From Cerrena zonata (lineage: Eukaryota; Basidiomycota; Agaricomycetes; Polyporales; Cerrenaceae), in NCBI GenBank assembly GCA_038087015.1, contig JASBNA010000001.1, forward strand, positions 62,001-126,000: DNA of 64,000 nt, read 5' to 3'. Every line of letters begins with the position of its first letter. Position 1 is the stretch's first letter. Under the pieces are notes generated by a model. It was not told the origin of the DNA, did not search any database, and saw only the letters and a program-made list of their open reading frames with translations. Shown here piece after piece: positions 38,384 to 50,323 of this stretch. The translations under genes and the position numbers were made by a program.

Positions 38384-41300
38384 CTACACCTTCGCCTGCA
38401 TCTGTTCCATATTCCAATTTGCAGCAGTAGCATCATTTGCCAACCAGGCCCGTACCTTTTGCTGGATCGTCTCATCTGCGAACTTGGACCGAAGCCTTTC
38501 CCCGTGCTCATAGGAAATCATTAGTAGAAAGGTCGCATAGTTTAGTGCTCCAAGCGGCGTGGAGATATCGAATCCACGCAACAGTCGGTCGGCGAGTCGA
38601 GTAGTAACTTCCTATAAATATCATGAAATGCTGAGAATTCCGAGTGAGTGAGACAACTAAAGACAAATACCTCATCTATGTTTTCGCCCCAAGCGCACGA
38701 TACCACACCCACCGGCCCCTCTGCAATAACGCCAAACACGGGGAAATCGGTGATTCCTAACATCTGCAAGAACTTCACCATTGATGTTGTATACAGTCGA
38801 TTTTGATTGGCTGCAGTCTCTTCAACTTTCTCGTTGCGTTTCTTGTTCACTATCGTCAAAAAAGGAATATCGAGATGGCCGCCTGTTTCTTGCCAATAAT
38901 CTTCCGCATCGTCATCCAAGTTCATACCCTGAAGACCATCTGCAAGGCTCTCCGATGTGGGCGGCAGTGACTCGGGAGAGGACAAAAACGACAAGACAGC
39001 ACCGCTCATCACGTCTCGATATTGTTTTGCATTCACCGTGCGTTGAACAGCAACATCGATCTTTGACCATCTCTCGGGCTGTGTAATTTTCTTCTTCGTT
39101 CGGTGGGAAAAAGCAAATCTGTTTTCTTTCTTGCCCACTAAATCAGGGAAAAAACCTTGAATCTGTAGAGATGCGAGTCCATCGCATTTGGCGGTCTTTG
39201 GGTCACGATCTACCCGCTCCTGCCCAGCACTCAAGTGTAGTTCAGATATCCATTTGCGGTGGACAGTGTAGGCTGTTGTGTAGGCTGCGAGAGCTGAATT
39301 GTACTGTGCTGCAGCTACATCATCATAGGAGTCTTCTGCCTCCTCTAGAGCCTCCTCAGCCAGCTCTCGGTCGTTCAGAAGTATAGCTAGGTAGCGAAGA
39401 AACCTTTTGTCAAGGTTTGTTTTGATTTTACGAAGGCTCGCCGCGTTAGTCTTCGAGTCGTATGCATACTCATTTTTGGGAAGTGAAAGAGTGCGCTCCA
39501 TCCTGAAAATATTCTGGTTAGATCTCTGTGTATTTGCCTCATAAGTAACTTACGAGAAGACTACCGGGTGTGCCTGACCAACATTGTACTTGGAACAAAA
39601 CTCCATACACAGCCTGTCCCATGAGTGGCTCCACTCGAGCTCTAGCACAGTACTATGTTTGCTGGCGGCAACATGAGCAAGCGTATTTCGGACAGCGTCT
39701 AGAATACAGTCAAGGTTATCCTCGAGGATCATGCGGATCCAGTCAGGTGCAACACGTGTCTCTGATTGGAATCGAGTCTCTGTATCGCTATTTCTTGCGT
39801 TGATCTCGACAACGAGTTGAGTAAGAAGTGACTCATTCTCCTTGCGAACTGGTGGTCGCGTTTCAACTTGAATCTATCCATTTAAATTAGTATATGAAAT
39901 ATTCCAGCTGAACGCGCAGTGCCTACCCATTCTTTAGGGAAGTATAAACATGTCATTTTTTCATATACACTTGCTATTGGACGCATGAAGTCACCATAAA
40001 GAGCAGCCACCCCGGGGTTCATGATCCGCGATAGATTGGTTGCACAGGGAAGTGAGTGAATGAGAACGTTGCGGTCATGAATCCACATTGCCGTGTACTC
40101 GTTAGCATCGCCCTCAGGGGCGTTCGACCCTCGTGCCAACCTAGAATACCATCAGCTTCAGGTCATGATGATTATCGAGCACGTACTCTGAGGCCGAGCG
40201 GCGCTGCATTTTGTATCTAACAGGTGCTGGAATGAGCATCATATAATTACGGGACACAAAACGATACTTACTCATACTGTGATTTGTGGTCTTCTGAAAT
40301 ACTGGTAACAACAGGGGTTAGTCTACAAGAGAATTCATAAGGGAGTATCTGATGCACCTAGCCAGAGAAGGAGGTTTTGATTTTGCCGACCTAGAAAGTT
40401 TCGGACATCAGTCAAATCAATCAATGATCCACAACCTTCTTTTACCTCGGTGTCCGAGAGCCCGTTTGGGGTAGTTTTGGATCAGATCTGAGGAATGCAG
40501 GCTCAAGAAAGCAAGAAAGATCCATGTATGGTGTACTCACTCCTTAGGACTTTTGGTACTTGGTTTCTTTTTAGTTACATTGTATCAAAGGAGAAAAAGA
40601 TCCACACACCTACAATCCATCATCCCCGTGACCTTGTTTCTCCAATCATCAATGAAGATCTGCATCGCCGCGGCAGCGGTTTCTTCTCTTCCAACTTCTC
40701 CAAGACATTCATAGACGTGGCCATCTGACCTCCAGAAGGGAGGCATGCCAAATTCAACTTGTGTCAAAATACGGATTGAAGCAGCATCCACATCAGCTTG
40801 CGTTTGGAGAAACTCCGGTTCCAGTCTATTTAGGAAGGTAGAAAGACGTGCAGCAGATGTCGGGTCGCTAATGTCAAAGACCCCAGCCTGCTCCCCAGCG
40901 GGATCATTTGAAAAAGTATGCGCAATTCGAGGTATCGGCTAGATATATAAATGAGATGATTGTTACAGGACTCATCATCTATAGACTTACGATATCCCCT
41001 TCTCTTTCTTCGTCGTTGGCTTCCCACCAGCCAAACACGACTTGAACAGTCGTACACATGGGATCAAACGCGAGCCCCACGATAGGACTTTTGATACCCC
41101 AGATTCTACGTTGATGAAGAGCACTCGCCATACACATATAAACGGAGTCCACATCCGACAAGCAAAGCAGTCCAAAACTCGGTCGCAGGATGTCAGAAGG
41201 GCTTGAAAGAAGGTGATATTCTAGAGCAGCGTTGGCTTCCTTCTTAGATGACGATGCATCGGAGGCGGGATAGTCAGTACTCGACTCTTCGGATGCAGCC

Positions 41301-41791
41301 ACCGGTGCTTCATCATCATCGCTGTCATTCCCCACAATTTCCGAGTGTCCAGATCGTGAAACTAGAGAGCTCTGTTTTTGTATGCGTTCCGTGCCTAAAG
41401 ACTGGTTCTCAACATCCCAGCCCTCTTGTTCAGAGGAGTTGCCTGTAGATGATGATGTGGGACTTGACGATGCCGAGGAACCTGAAGGAGAAGGGGGGCC
41501 TTCATCTCTCAATGGATACGGGGTGGTGTACGTGAGGAGAAGGGCCGCTGAACAGTCCTTAGGTAAGTACTGTGCGGGAGTATCTTTATTTGCAAACGGA
41601 TGGATCGGTACAGTAAGATCCATAGACTCTCTAATATTTAGTATCATTAATTAGTGGGATGAGCAAAGGAAAAGTAATCAATGACATTTCATATAAACAT
41701 ACCTGATGTCATAATGTGGCATCTCCATATGCAGAAGGACGCGTATAATCGGCACAATGAAGCAAGTTTTCGGGTTGAGAGGGATACCCAT
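38384..41791 (-). CDS. Large uncharacterised protein, right paralogue (complete)
   Basis: Second copy of the gene at the left edge, in the opposite orientation. I do not recognise the family. The first exon with an ATG is 41791-41703 (M-G-I-P-L-N-P), exon 2 is 41630-40991 and exon 3 is 40938-40610; several tiny Ser/Pro/Lys-rich exons follow, then the exon ending Y-F-P-K-E-W near 39930. A long exon from about 39501 carries A-E-G-P-V-G-V-V-S-C-A-W-G, and the last exon starts E-V-T-T-R-L-A-D-R. TAG at 38384-38386. The same intron positions appear in both copies. This copy has no premature stop, while the other lacks its last 26 codons. The protein is soluble and has no known catalytic motif that I can see. 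Start codon is the first in-frame ATG after an upstream stop. Confidence 0.72.
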
Positions 41792-42215
41792 GTTGTTCAC
41801 GGCGAAGACAGTCACGTAGGGACTGTACAAGGGATTCAACGTGTTTTATTGTTCCATCCTAGAGGTATCGAGTGTAAGTAAAAGCTGCGAAGAAGTATCA
41901 ACTTGAAGTGTTGTACGTTACCTCAGAGTTCGCAGTTTCAAGTAGTTTAGTGACACTTGTCAAGGCAGGAGGCCATGGTACATTTCCGTTAGAAGATACC
42001 AGTAGCACCCTCGATACATAAGGAGAGGGAGGAAAGAACATAAATATTAGGGCGTTCAAGTTGACCAAATTGATGTTGTAGTCGACCCCTGATCGCAGGA
42101 ACCCGACGATTAGATTAGATCTGACTCCATCTTGAGTAGCCTAACTTGTGAATCTTCGGGAAACAGAGTCACCTCCTTACACTCGTAATCGAACTGCAAT
42201 CGCTACTATTACACT
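41792..42215. promoter_or_regulatory. Divergent promoter, right paralogue and PheRS beta
   Basis: 424 bases between start codons. The half nearest PheRS (about 42090-42215) resembles the dispersed element seen near 3341 and 38138. No other feature is claimed. Confidence 0.4.
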
Positions 42216-44652
42216 ATGCCCACCTGTAGCGGTAGACAAAGAAGAACTTTGGGAGCGACTTGGATACAAGTACTGTGAGTTGTGTGCTTCCCAACAGCGA
42301 GAAGTCGCATAACATGTTTTGCAGCCCCGGAGGAATTCGATCGTCTATTATTCGAATTCGGTCTCGAGTTAGATGAAGATGTCAGTGTAATATCCACCTG
42401 TTTTATGTATCATAGCTCACCTCTACTTTCCCCCAACAGACCACGGAAGAAGTTGAGGCTCTGAGAAAGAAAGGTCTCCCCGCCGAACGACCCTGCAAGT
42501 GTTACTCATTCGTTATTATGTCGGGACTTTCAACTCTTTTCCTTATAGCAACTCAAAATAGAAATTCCTGCAAACAGGTATCTACAACCATATTACGTTT
42601 ATGTCTCTAATCACTAAATCGTTGAACAGATATGATCTCCTTTGTATAGAAGGCATTGCACGTGCTCTCCGTGTCTACCTTGGAAAGGACAAAGCAACCC
42701 ATCTACAAGTTGGTGTACCCCGAGGGAGGAGAAGAGAGCATCATTACGGCAACCATCTCACCTGAGGTATACTCAGCTTCCCCTGCTACCATATTACCAT
42801 GTTCCTTGACATCTCGTAAACGCTTCTAGACGCAGCAAATCCGACCATACTTCGCTTGTGCAGTTCTCCGTAACGTCAAATTCACTCAGAGCTCATACGA
42901 CTCCTTCATCGATCTGCAAGACAAGCTACATCAAAACATTTGCAGACGTCGACAATTCGTTGCTATTGGTACCCATGATTTAGATACCCTGACTGCACCT
43001 TTCTCGTACGAGGCAAGGCCGCCAAAAGATATCCAGTTCGTGCCATTGTCCAAGAACAAGTCGTACACTGCAGAAGAACTCATGACTGTTTACGAGGTTT
43101 GTCGTGCTGTTTCTGTATTCGAATTTGGTATTGATTGTTTCGTTTTCCATAGTCAGAGAAACATCTTGCGAAATATCTTCCCATCATTCGAGACTCACCT
43201 GTCTACCCCATTATCTACGACTCAAAACGGAATGTATGCTCGATGCCTCCCATTATCAACTCCGAGCACAGTAAGATCACACTGAATACTCGAAACATCT
43301 GGATCGATGTCACGGCAACGGACGAGACAAAGCTTGGAATCGTGGTTAATATTATTTCGACCATGTTCTCAGAATACTGTGAAGATCCTCTCACGTAAGT
43401 TTACCTTCCTCTTTATACGATTCACGTATAAAATCTCACACATATATTATTCGCAGAATCGAACCCTGCAAAGTCATCTACCCCGATGGCAGCACTCGCA
43501 TCACACCCGACCTCTCCTACAAACCCATGACAGCCCACCCCTCATACATCAACTCCTGTTCGGGTCTCAACCTCACCCCACCTGAACTCGTCGCCTTATT
43601 CGAGAAGATGACACTAACTGCCAGAACGACCGGGAACGCAGATGAAGTCGCCGTCGAACTCCCTCCCACCCGACCTGATATCATTCATGAATGTGATTTG
43701 GTCGAGGAGGCTGCTATCGCTTATGGTTTCAACAACTTGCCAGATACTTTCCCTCCGACAAGTACCGTTGCTCAGCCGTTGAATGTGAGCAAGGTGACGG
43801 ATATCGTTAGGAGAGAGTGGGCTTTGGCTGGATGGGTTGAAGTGTTCCCTTTCATCTTGGTACGAAGCTCCCACTATCCTGCATTCTCCCTCCGCTCATT
43901 CTTATTTTCTTTACATCATTTCTCTCTATGTAGTGCTCCCATGAAGAGAACTTTGACTGGCTCAACCGCAAAGACGACGGCAAAAAGGTCGTTCGGATCG
44001 GGAACCCCAAGACCCTCGAATTCCAAGTCGTCCGAACCTCCCTCCTCCCCGGTCTTCTCAAAACCATCCGAGAGAACCGATCTCACCCACTACCCATCAA
44101 GATCTTCGAATCTAGCGATATCGTACTGAAGGACCCCAAGGCGGAGCGTCAAGCGAGGAATGTGAGACATGCCGCGGCGGTATGGTGTAACAAGACGGCT
44201 GGGTTTGAGGTGGTGCATGGGGTGCTTGATAGGCTTATGCAGATGTTGGAGGTGCCGAGGATTGCTAGTACGGATGCGAAGGCGTTGACTGGGTATTATA
44301 TCAAGGAGAGAGAGGGTATGTTTTCGCTGTCGTCCCCACCTCATTCTCAACAACATAACTCATGATTCATCGTGTACCCTTTACAGACCCAACCTTCTTC
44401 CCAGGCCGAGCAGCGACGATCTACTACCGCGCCCCTCCCAAGTCCACATCCACCGCATCCCACAACCTCCATACAGTCAAACGCCAAATTGAAGCCGTAT
44501 TCAACGCCAACGACGACAAAGAGATCGGTGTCCTTGGGATCCTCCATCCCACCGTTTTGGAGAACTTTGAGATTGGGTACCCGTGCTCGGCATTGGAGTT
44601 CTCGTTGGAGCCTTTCGTTCCTCCTATGCATCCTTTGTGGATGTCTGACTAG
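42216..44652 (+). CDS. FRS1: Cytosolic phenylalanyl-tRNA synthetase beta subunit (three frame breaks)
   Basis: Non-catalytic but essential beta chain of the alpha2-beta2 enzyme that charges tRNA-Phe; carries tRNA-binding and editing (B3/B4) modules. Start codons M-P-T, then V-A-V-D-K-E-E-L-W after one extra T at 42225. In order: [29 protein letters not shown] (about 42560-42640); [20 protein letters not shown]; and the B5/B7 region [19 protein letters not shown], ending M-H-P-L-W-M-S-D with TAG 44650-44652. An extra T at 42494 precedes what looks like a GC-AG intron donor, and an extra C within 42698-42700 shifts K-A-T to Y-K-L-V-Y-P. All other introns join cleanly. Convergent with the Bsd2-like gene. 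Confidence 0.92.
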
Positions 44653-45278
44653 ATGTTTGGGCAGTCAAATCAGTGTCAAGTATAGGTATAGAAGATGTGA
44701 AAAGAAGGAATACTTTGTAGGTGTAGAAGGTTTGGGGGTTGTGTACTTACGCTGTGCTGGGGAAATTGTAGTTGCTTGTATGATGAGAGTTATAACCGAA
44801 ATGTATAGTTAAAAACAAATATTATACATTAGCTCTATAGCCTGGAAAGGAGATTGTCAACGAGTGTATGATGGTATAGTCAGCAAGTTATTAGTTAGCA
44901 AGAGGTCATGAATACATAAACAAAAAACAAAAACAAAACACTTGGGAAGATATCAAGGAGAGTGGGTAGCAACAACAAGCAGCAAGAATGACGGAGTTGG
45001 AAATCGGGGAATCGGAATCATCGATTGACAAGGGGTTGTATGTATGTAAGTATGTGTACGTTTGTTTGGGTAGGAATAACGGCTACTATGGGTGCAGCAT
45101 TTGATGACTGTCGAAGAACAAGAAACAAGAAACAAGAAACAAAATAAGGAACGAAAAAAAATCCATTTAGTTGAACCGTCCATGGGGGTTGGAAGGGGGA
45201 AAGACCTATATTATACAAAACCAAAAAAAATCGACAACTTCTTCTAGCTGCCTCAAGTGACCTGACACACACACAAAA
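44653..45278. other. Convergent spacer, PheRS and Bsd2-like gene
   Basis: 626 bases of mixed low-complexity 3' flank. It includes an A/C-rich run at about 44915-44941, a short heptamer repeat at 45118-45144 and an A-run near 45150. No gene supported. Confidence 0.55.
45118..45144 (+). repeat. Short tandem repeat of ACAAGAA
   Basis: Just under four copies of the 7-base unit ACAAGAA in the convergent spacer. Simple-sequence repeat with no evident function. Confidence 0.8.
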
Positions 45279-46941
45279 TCACAACAACCCAGCCGCTCTC
45301 AAATCCTGAGTCAACCTCGCTTCATCCTGATACGCTCTAACCAACCTCCCCGCCTCCTCCTCATTACTATGATCAATCGGGATCACATACTCCCCTCTCA
45401 ACGGCGGAGGTGTACTCTCCTCCTCTTCCATCTCATTTACGTCAAACAACGTATGCGAGTTTCCTGGACTCGCAGCAGAGAACCCGAGTCCTTGACGGAT
45501 GAATGCACCGTTAGCGAGTCCACGTATACCGAAAGTTTGTTCGAATCGCATGGCGAGGGTGGCTGCGTGACGGGAGGTATCGATGGTTGTTGATGGAGGA
45601 GATGGGGTTGAAGATTCGGTTTGGGTGGAGAGGATGGATCGTTCCCATCGTTTGACTCGCCAAAATCCGAGAATGGAAGTGAGGAGCAGGAACCAACCTA
45701 AGCAATAAGACAAAATAAGTAAGCGATCAATCAACTCAAGAGATATAGTAATGGGTAAGACGTACCAATAGTCATCAAGAAGAACGACAACCACTCTGCT
45801 GCAGCATCTCCAATCATCCACCCACCATCGCCCGGGGGAGGTGTCTGCAACTGCGCCGCCGTCGCATTGAAATTTTTATACCACTCCGCTGCTTCCGCAG
45901 CCGTCGCAAACGTCGGTTGAGGCTCTTGCGGTACACCCCACCTATCCAAATTCTGACCATCCCCATTTCCACCATTCTCCAACCACTCATCTGATCTTCC
46001 CCTCATGGCGAAACCATATTGAATGAGCGTGACACCCAAACCTGCTCTGGAACCGAGTTTGGCTGCATGTGTTGTGTGAAGAAGATAGGTGAGGAGGAAA
46101 CCGACGAATTGGAAGGAGATGGAGACGAGCATGTTCCAGAGGAAGGAGAAGAGGGAGCCGGTGGGGAGGTTATCGATGATCATGTCACCTGGAGTGTTGG
46201 AAGAGGAAGGAGCGTGGATGGTAGTTTCCCAGTAAGGAGGCACAGAGTCAGCTTGAGCAACTGCGTAAGAGGGTGGAGCATCTTTCGAGACTTCTTCAGG
46301 GACGAGATATGTTTCATCACCTAGAGCGAAATAAAACAACATGGGTTAGCAACATGAACTTTAACATGAACGTATATTGACGTACCCTCTTCGATTCTAA
46401 CAGGCCGAGTAGGCTTGGCAGTCACATTGGCAAAGACACCATCGTTATGTATTCCACCGCCAACTGGACCAGCAGGAGCCTGCGGTGCCAAGCCTAACCG
46501 TTGAACATAATGTCCCGGCAAAACAGCTTCAGCAGTCCTCCTCAACCATCCTCGTCTACTCGCATCCGTCGCCACCGAATCAAGAATCGGTACTTCTCCA
46601 TTCGAGTTGCCCCATTGGTTCGGTAGAGCACGATCAGAAGGCCCAGGCGGTGAACCAGGAGGAGGTCTCGCATAATCGTAGTCTACGTTCTCGAAATCAT
46701 AGGTACCAGGAAGCGTAGGTGTCCGTTGGTGGTGAGGTCGTCGATCTTGCTGTTGTTGAGAATAAAGATCGTTAGAGGTATCTTCATGGTTTGAAAGTGG
46801 TTGGTATGCGCCATTTCGAGCACTGCGAGGAGGGTTAAGTTGTTCCTCTTCGTCGTCGGAATCCTCGAAAGCGGCTTCTAGTTCATTGTTTGCGTCTGGA
46901 TCTGTGCGAGGATTCGGGAGGGGTGCATAGCGAGCAGACAT
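45279..46941 (-). CDS. Bsd2/Ndfip-like adaptor of NEDD4-type ubiquitin ligases
   Basis: Family members bind Rsp5/NEDD4 WW domains through PPxY-like motifs and steer metal transporters and other membrane cargo to the vacuole. Start M-S-A-R-Y-A-P-L-P at 46941; stop at 45279-45281. The long polar, acidic N-terminus contains P-P-S-Y (about 46275) and P-P-Y-W. The membrane part carries hydrophobic segments at about 46150-46080 (L-W-N-M-L-V-S-I-S-F-Q-F-V-G-F-L-L-T-Y-L-L), around 46055-46020 and 45800-45670 (E-W-L-S-F-F-L-M-T-I then W-F-L-L-L-T-S-I-L-G-F-W). The conserved H-A-A-K-L-G-S-R-A-G-L-G lies between spans 1 and 2. The C-terminal part is acidic and ends R-A-A-G-L-L. Two introns, no frame breaks. 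Cargo unknown. Confidence 0.82.
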
Positions 46942-47705
46942 ATGCGGATGGCAGAGAGAGGTCGGTCAGAGTATGGGCTTAGGGAGAGATGGGAGTACTA
47001 GATAGAAATAGATAAGAAAAGGATAGATATGGAATGCGTAAGGAGTACAAGGCGGATGGGAGGACGTTGGCAGGCACGGTTGTGGAGGACAGACGCTCAC
47101 CTCACTGGTCAAGCTGCGCCGCGACACCGCTTGCCTTTTCCGGAAGAATACCTCCCCAATCGGGAAAGTCGAGTGCCATTGGCCAGGCTGTTTATCCGCC
47201 CCACAACGTCTCCCCGATACACATTCCTTTATCGAATTTCATTTTCTTGCGTCTAGCGAATACAAACTCACGGCACAATCACACATGATAGGGTTGTTCC
47301 AGAGAAATGGTGTTATCTGTTTCCAAAATATTACAGACGAAACGAGTAATAGCGCTACATATCATGAGAAGACATCGCCAAAATAGAATAATCATCGCGA
47401 CCAGCCCTGTACTGCATATGCAAACAAAAAAGCTGTTCGGCAGATGCCTGACTCCCTTCATCCTGATACATCCATCGCCATCGCATCAAAGAACAAAACC
47501 TCTATGCGTTCTTCTGAATGGAGAAGCTTTCTGGTAGCATGGCACTATGCTCAAAGTGGGAGTCGAGACGAGCCCTTTGCGGGGATCGTCGAATGGTGGG
47601 TATAGAGTAACGACGACATGTGAGAAGAACACATGAGCAGCTGCAAGAATGTCGCCATTAGTCTGTTATCCGAATGACCAATAGGAGTAAAGGGGACATA
47701 CCATG
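46942..47705. other. Spacer between Bsd2-like and unknown gene
   Basis: No gene called. The part up to about 47250 should hold the Bsd2-like promoter. The part near 47560-47700 may contain a last exon of the minus-strand gene at 47706-48254: GTATGTCC..CTTGCAG at about 47702-47643 would be a normal intron, reachable only after a frame shift. Confidence 0.4.
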
Positions 47706-48254
47706 TTAGCAGATGCAGTATGATGGTCGGTTACTCGTTTCCCGTAGGAGTCGCGATACTCTTTGACAGCTCTCCATGCGAGCGTCGACGAGTTCAGAAA
47801 ACATCTCGAGCAAGCGAGTGCCTGGCTCGGTGGTGGGGGCACGATGAGGGCGGCGGCGGCGATGCGCGGGCGCGAGGCCCTCAAGTTTAAGTTTCATGCC
47901 AGCCTTTCTCCGCATCCAGAGTGATTTGCGGTTGGCAGACTGCGACTCAGGAATGATGATCGAGGTTGACTCGGGCTCCGATTTAATAATGGGTAGGGAG
48001 GCGTCGCTCTCGCAAGAGGACATGGTGGAGTCGCAGGGACTGGCGAGCGGCATAACAGGAGCGGCATCAATGCCTTTGCTGATAGCAAGCTCGAGAGCAG
48101 CTCGGGTATGGTGTACCCAGTAGCGCTCTTGCTGGTAGAAGGCGGTGAGGTTGTCGAGGAGCCCAACGGCAGAGTGCTGTACCTCATTCGCCCGAGGCGA
48201 CGAAGGGGGAGTAGGGAGAGAGGCACCAGGCGAGGGGGAGCGTTCGCACTTCAT
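47706..48254 (-). CDS. Small uncharacterised protein, Ser/Pro-rich N-terminus
   Basis: Single-exon frame from ATG 48254 (M-K-C-E-R-S-P-S-P-G) to stop 47706. The N-terminus P-T-P-P-S-S-P-R looks like a kinase-target, disordered segment. A helical part L-L-D-N-L-T-A-F-Y-Q-Q-E-R-Y-W-V-H-H-T-R-A follows, then a linker with I-I-K-S-E-P-E-S-T (possible SUMO or acidic activation-type sequence), a basic stretch R-R-R-R-P-H-R and the helix E-M-F-S-E-L-V-D-A-R-M. I do not recognise the family. The stop may be artificial: the plus-one frame stays open to a good intron donor at about 47702 and a further exon. The basic stretch could be a nuclear localisation signal. Confidence 0.55.
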   Translation of the reverse strand: MKCERSPSPGASLPTPPSSPRANEVQHSAVGLLDNLTAFYQQERYWVHHTRAALELAISKGIDAAPVMPLASPCDSTMSSCESDASLPIIKSEPESTSIIIPESQSANRKSLWMRRKAGMKLKLEGLAPAHRRRRPHRAPTTEPGTRLLEMFSELVDARMESCQRVSRLLRETSNRPSYCIC

Positions 48255-49329
48255 TGTGAATAAAATGGGAGTTGAATAATGCAGGATGGATGTGGTTGGC
48301 TGAGCTGAGGGAAGTGAGTGAGAGGGGGAGAAGTGGGGAGGAAAGGAGGAGAAGTAGTGGTTGGACAGGCAGCTTTTGAGGAGGCTGCGAGGTCTCGACC
48401 AAGCAATCAGCGGGCGTAGAGGGAACCCAGGCCAATAGCGATCCAGGCCCATCCAGTGTTGGTGTGAGTCCCTCCCAGCCAATAGGAGCGGCCTTCTGCC
48501 GGGGCAGACACACCAGCCAATGGGAGTGCCGTTTTGCTCTGCCCTGTCTCCGGTGGTCTCCTGTGTTCAGAACAGTCAATATCTCTGTGTTTTTGAGCCA
48601 TCCTACCTCGATACAAGTGCAGAAGGAGTGCAAGGAGGAGGAGGCAGCGGTGGAGGTGGGAAAAATGCGTCGCCTGGTCCGGGTCGCATCTGGGATCGCG
48701 TGGCCGCTTGTTGTGACGTCGAAGCTCACTCAGCAACCAATCCAATTCAAGCATCCAATCCCATCCCGGCGCCAACACTCGTCCTGATACATCCTCCATT
48801 GGCCGAATCCAATTACAGCTTCCGCCCATCGTCTCAGGACATCGTTTTGGAAATTCCCGTTCAACAACCTCTGATCCCAACGGCCGTTCTTGGGCTCAAG
48901 GCAACCAACAAGAACAGCCTGGGTCCCTCCTCTGGAGCATCTTACTGGCATCATGAGACGTGCATGAGACGGTGTCTGAAACAGACCCGCCTGCTGCTGC
49001 CTGCTAGTGAGGCCTGGCATGGAGGCATTCGGGAAGAGGCACTAGATCAAATCGAGCCATCAGGTGAGAGAGAGGATGCTTCTTCGATGGTGTGGACGAA
49101 ACTTCGTGAACATGGCCAGGGTCTCGAGTCTGGGAGCCAACCAGAAGCCAGCGGTCGGGCTGCTGATTGGACGAGCCAATACAGGCCGCGCGCTAGAGAT
49201 GCGACTCTTCGCAGAATTCCGAGGTGATATGGGCGTCTCCCCTTGCGTGTTGCTGTTGGTTCCGATCGCGTTGCTTGTCATTCCAGCTCAGAGTCAGTAC
49301 ATTGCATGACGCACAGTCTGAGCTCAATC
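48255..49329. promoter_or_regulatory. Long divergent promoter region with CCAAT boxes
   Basis: 1075 bases between the unknown gene (-) and EMC10 (+). CCAAT boxes occur repeatedly: at about 48478 and 48514 on the top strand, 48736 and 48746, 48799 (reverse) and 48807, and near 49175. The CCAAT-binding HAP complex is common to fungi. A long open stretch at 48520-49227 on the top strand is G/C-rich with no domain and is not called. Confidence 0.45.
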
Positions 49330-50323
49330 ATGTTGTTCATCCTCGCCCTCCTCCCCCTGCTGCCTCTCGCATACGCTGCACAGGAACCTCTGCGTATATT
49401 GCATCGTGTCTACCACCCAAAACTGCCTACAGAATCATTCACAGAACGTGGCGCGCTGTCTCTATCAGGCTCTGGGCCATTCACCGGAACCAGTCTCGTG
49501 CCTTCCGAGGGACTCGCCTCCGACCTCCTAGAGTTTGCTCAGTCGCTCCATAACGCCGATGCCTCTCTCGACAATAATGCCCTTTACCAGGTGGCACTAG
49601 AGCATCCAGGGGATACAGACCAGAGCCAATGGGATGTATCCTCGGTCAAGGCGGTGAGTAATTTCATTTGACCCTTCTTTCCTTTTTCACTCATCCTCCA
49701 TCCTCGCCTCGCTTCGAGCCGCCATCCGGATACGTTCGAGTGCTGACCTACGCCTGCTCCAGTGCCACCTATCCCAAGCTACTTCGGATTCTATCAGACT
49801 CCATGTTTCTAATGATGGCACGCCGTATGCTATCGATTACTTCCTCAGTCCCGTGCCTCATGATGGCGCATGTCCTAAACGTAGTCGGACATCCAAATCA
49901 CCACCGACTCCCCTGCACATTCGGCCGATTACCAATACAACTGTATTCGTCAATACGCCAAGAGTCCCTGCTCAGTAAGTCCTATTTTTGTCTCGCGTGT
50001 TTCATGGACAGCATTAGAATAGAGACGTTTGACTGTTTCTGACCGACCTGTTTACTGATTATACATCACCACCATCTTCAGACCACCGCTGCGTACGCCA
50101 CCCCCTTTGACAACAGAAGGTAAGGTGGCCGAGCCAGTGCCTGAAAAGTCATTCCTCCAAAAATACTGGATCTACATCCTCATCGCAGTCGTCGCTTTAG
50201 GTAAATTCTGCATCCTCACCCTCTTTTTTTGTTCTACATATGTTGACATGGTTTTGCGCAGTCATGTCCCCGGCACCGCCAGAGGAAGAAGGCGGAGGCA
50301 ATGCTCGCCAGGGCGGTCGTTAG
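49330..50323 (+). CDS. EMC10: ER membrane protein complex subunit 10 (EMC10)
   Basis: EMC inserts tail-anchored and multi-span proteins into the ER membrane; EMC10 is a lumenal subunit. The start M-L-F-I-L-A-L-L-P-L at 49330 opens a typical signal peptide ending near A-Y-A-A-Q. A lumenal beta-sandwich domain follows over four exons (G-A-L-S-L-S-G-S, Y-Q-V-A-L-E, L-S-P-V-P-H-D-G-A-C-P, T-T-V-F-V-N-T-P). Near the C-terminus F-L-Q-K-Y-W-I-Y-I-L-I-A-V-V-A-L forms one membrane span, and the tail ends G-G-N-A-R-Q-G-G-R, a form common in fungal EMC10. TAG at 50321-50323. Introns at about 49653-49761, 49976-50081 and 50201-50261 are in phase. No frame break. Confidence 0.88.

Noticed and set aside
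48520..49227. Open frame of 235 codons upstream of EMC10
   Set aside because: G/C-rich promoter sequence with CCAAT boxes; no domain, no splice context, and it ends just before the EMC10 signal peptide.
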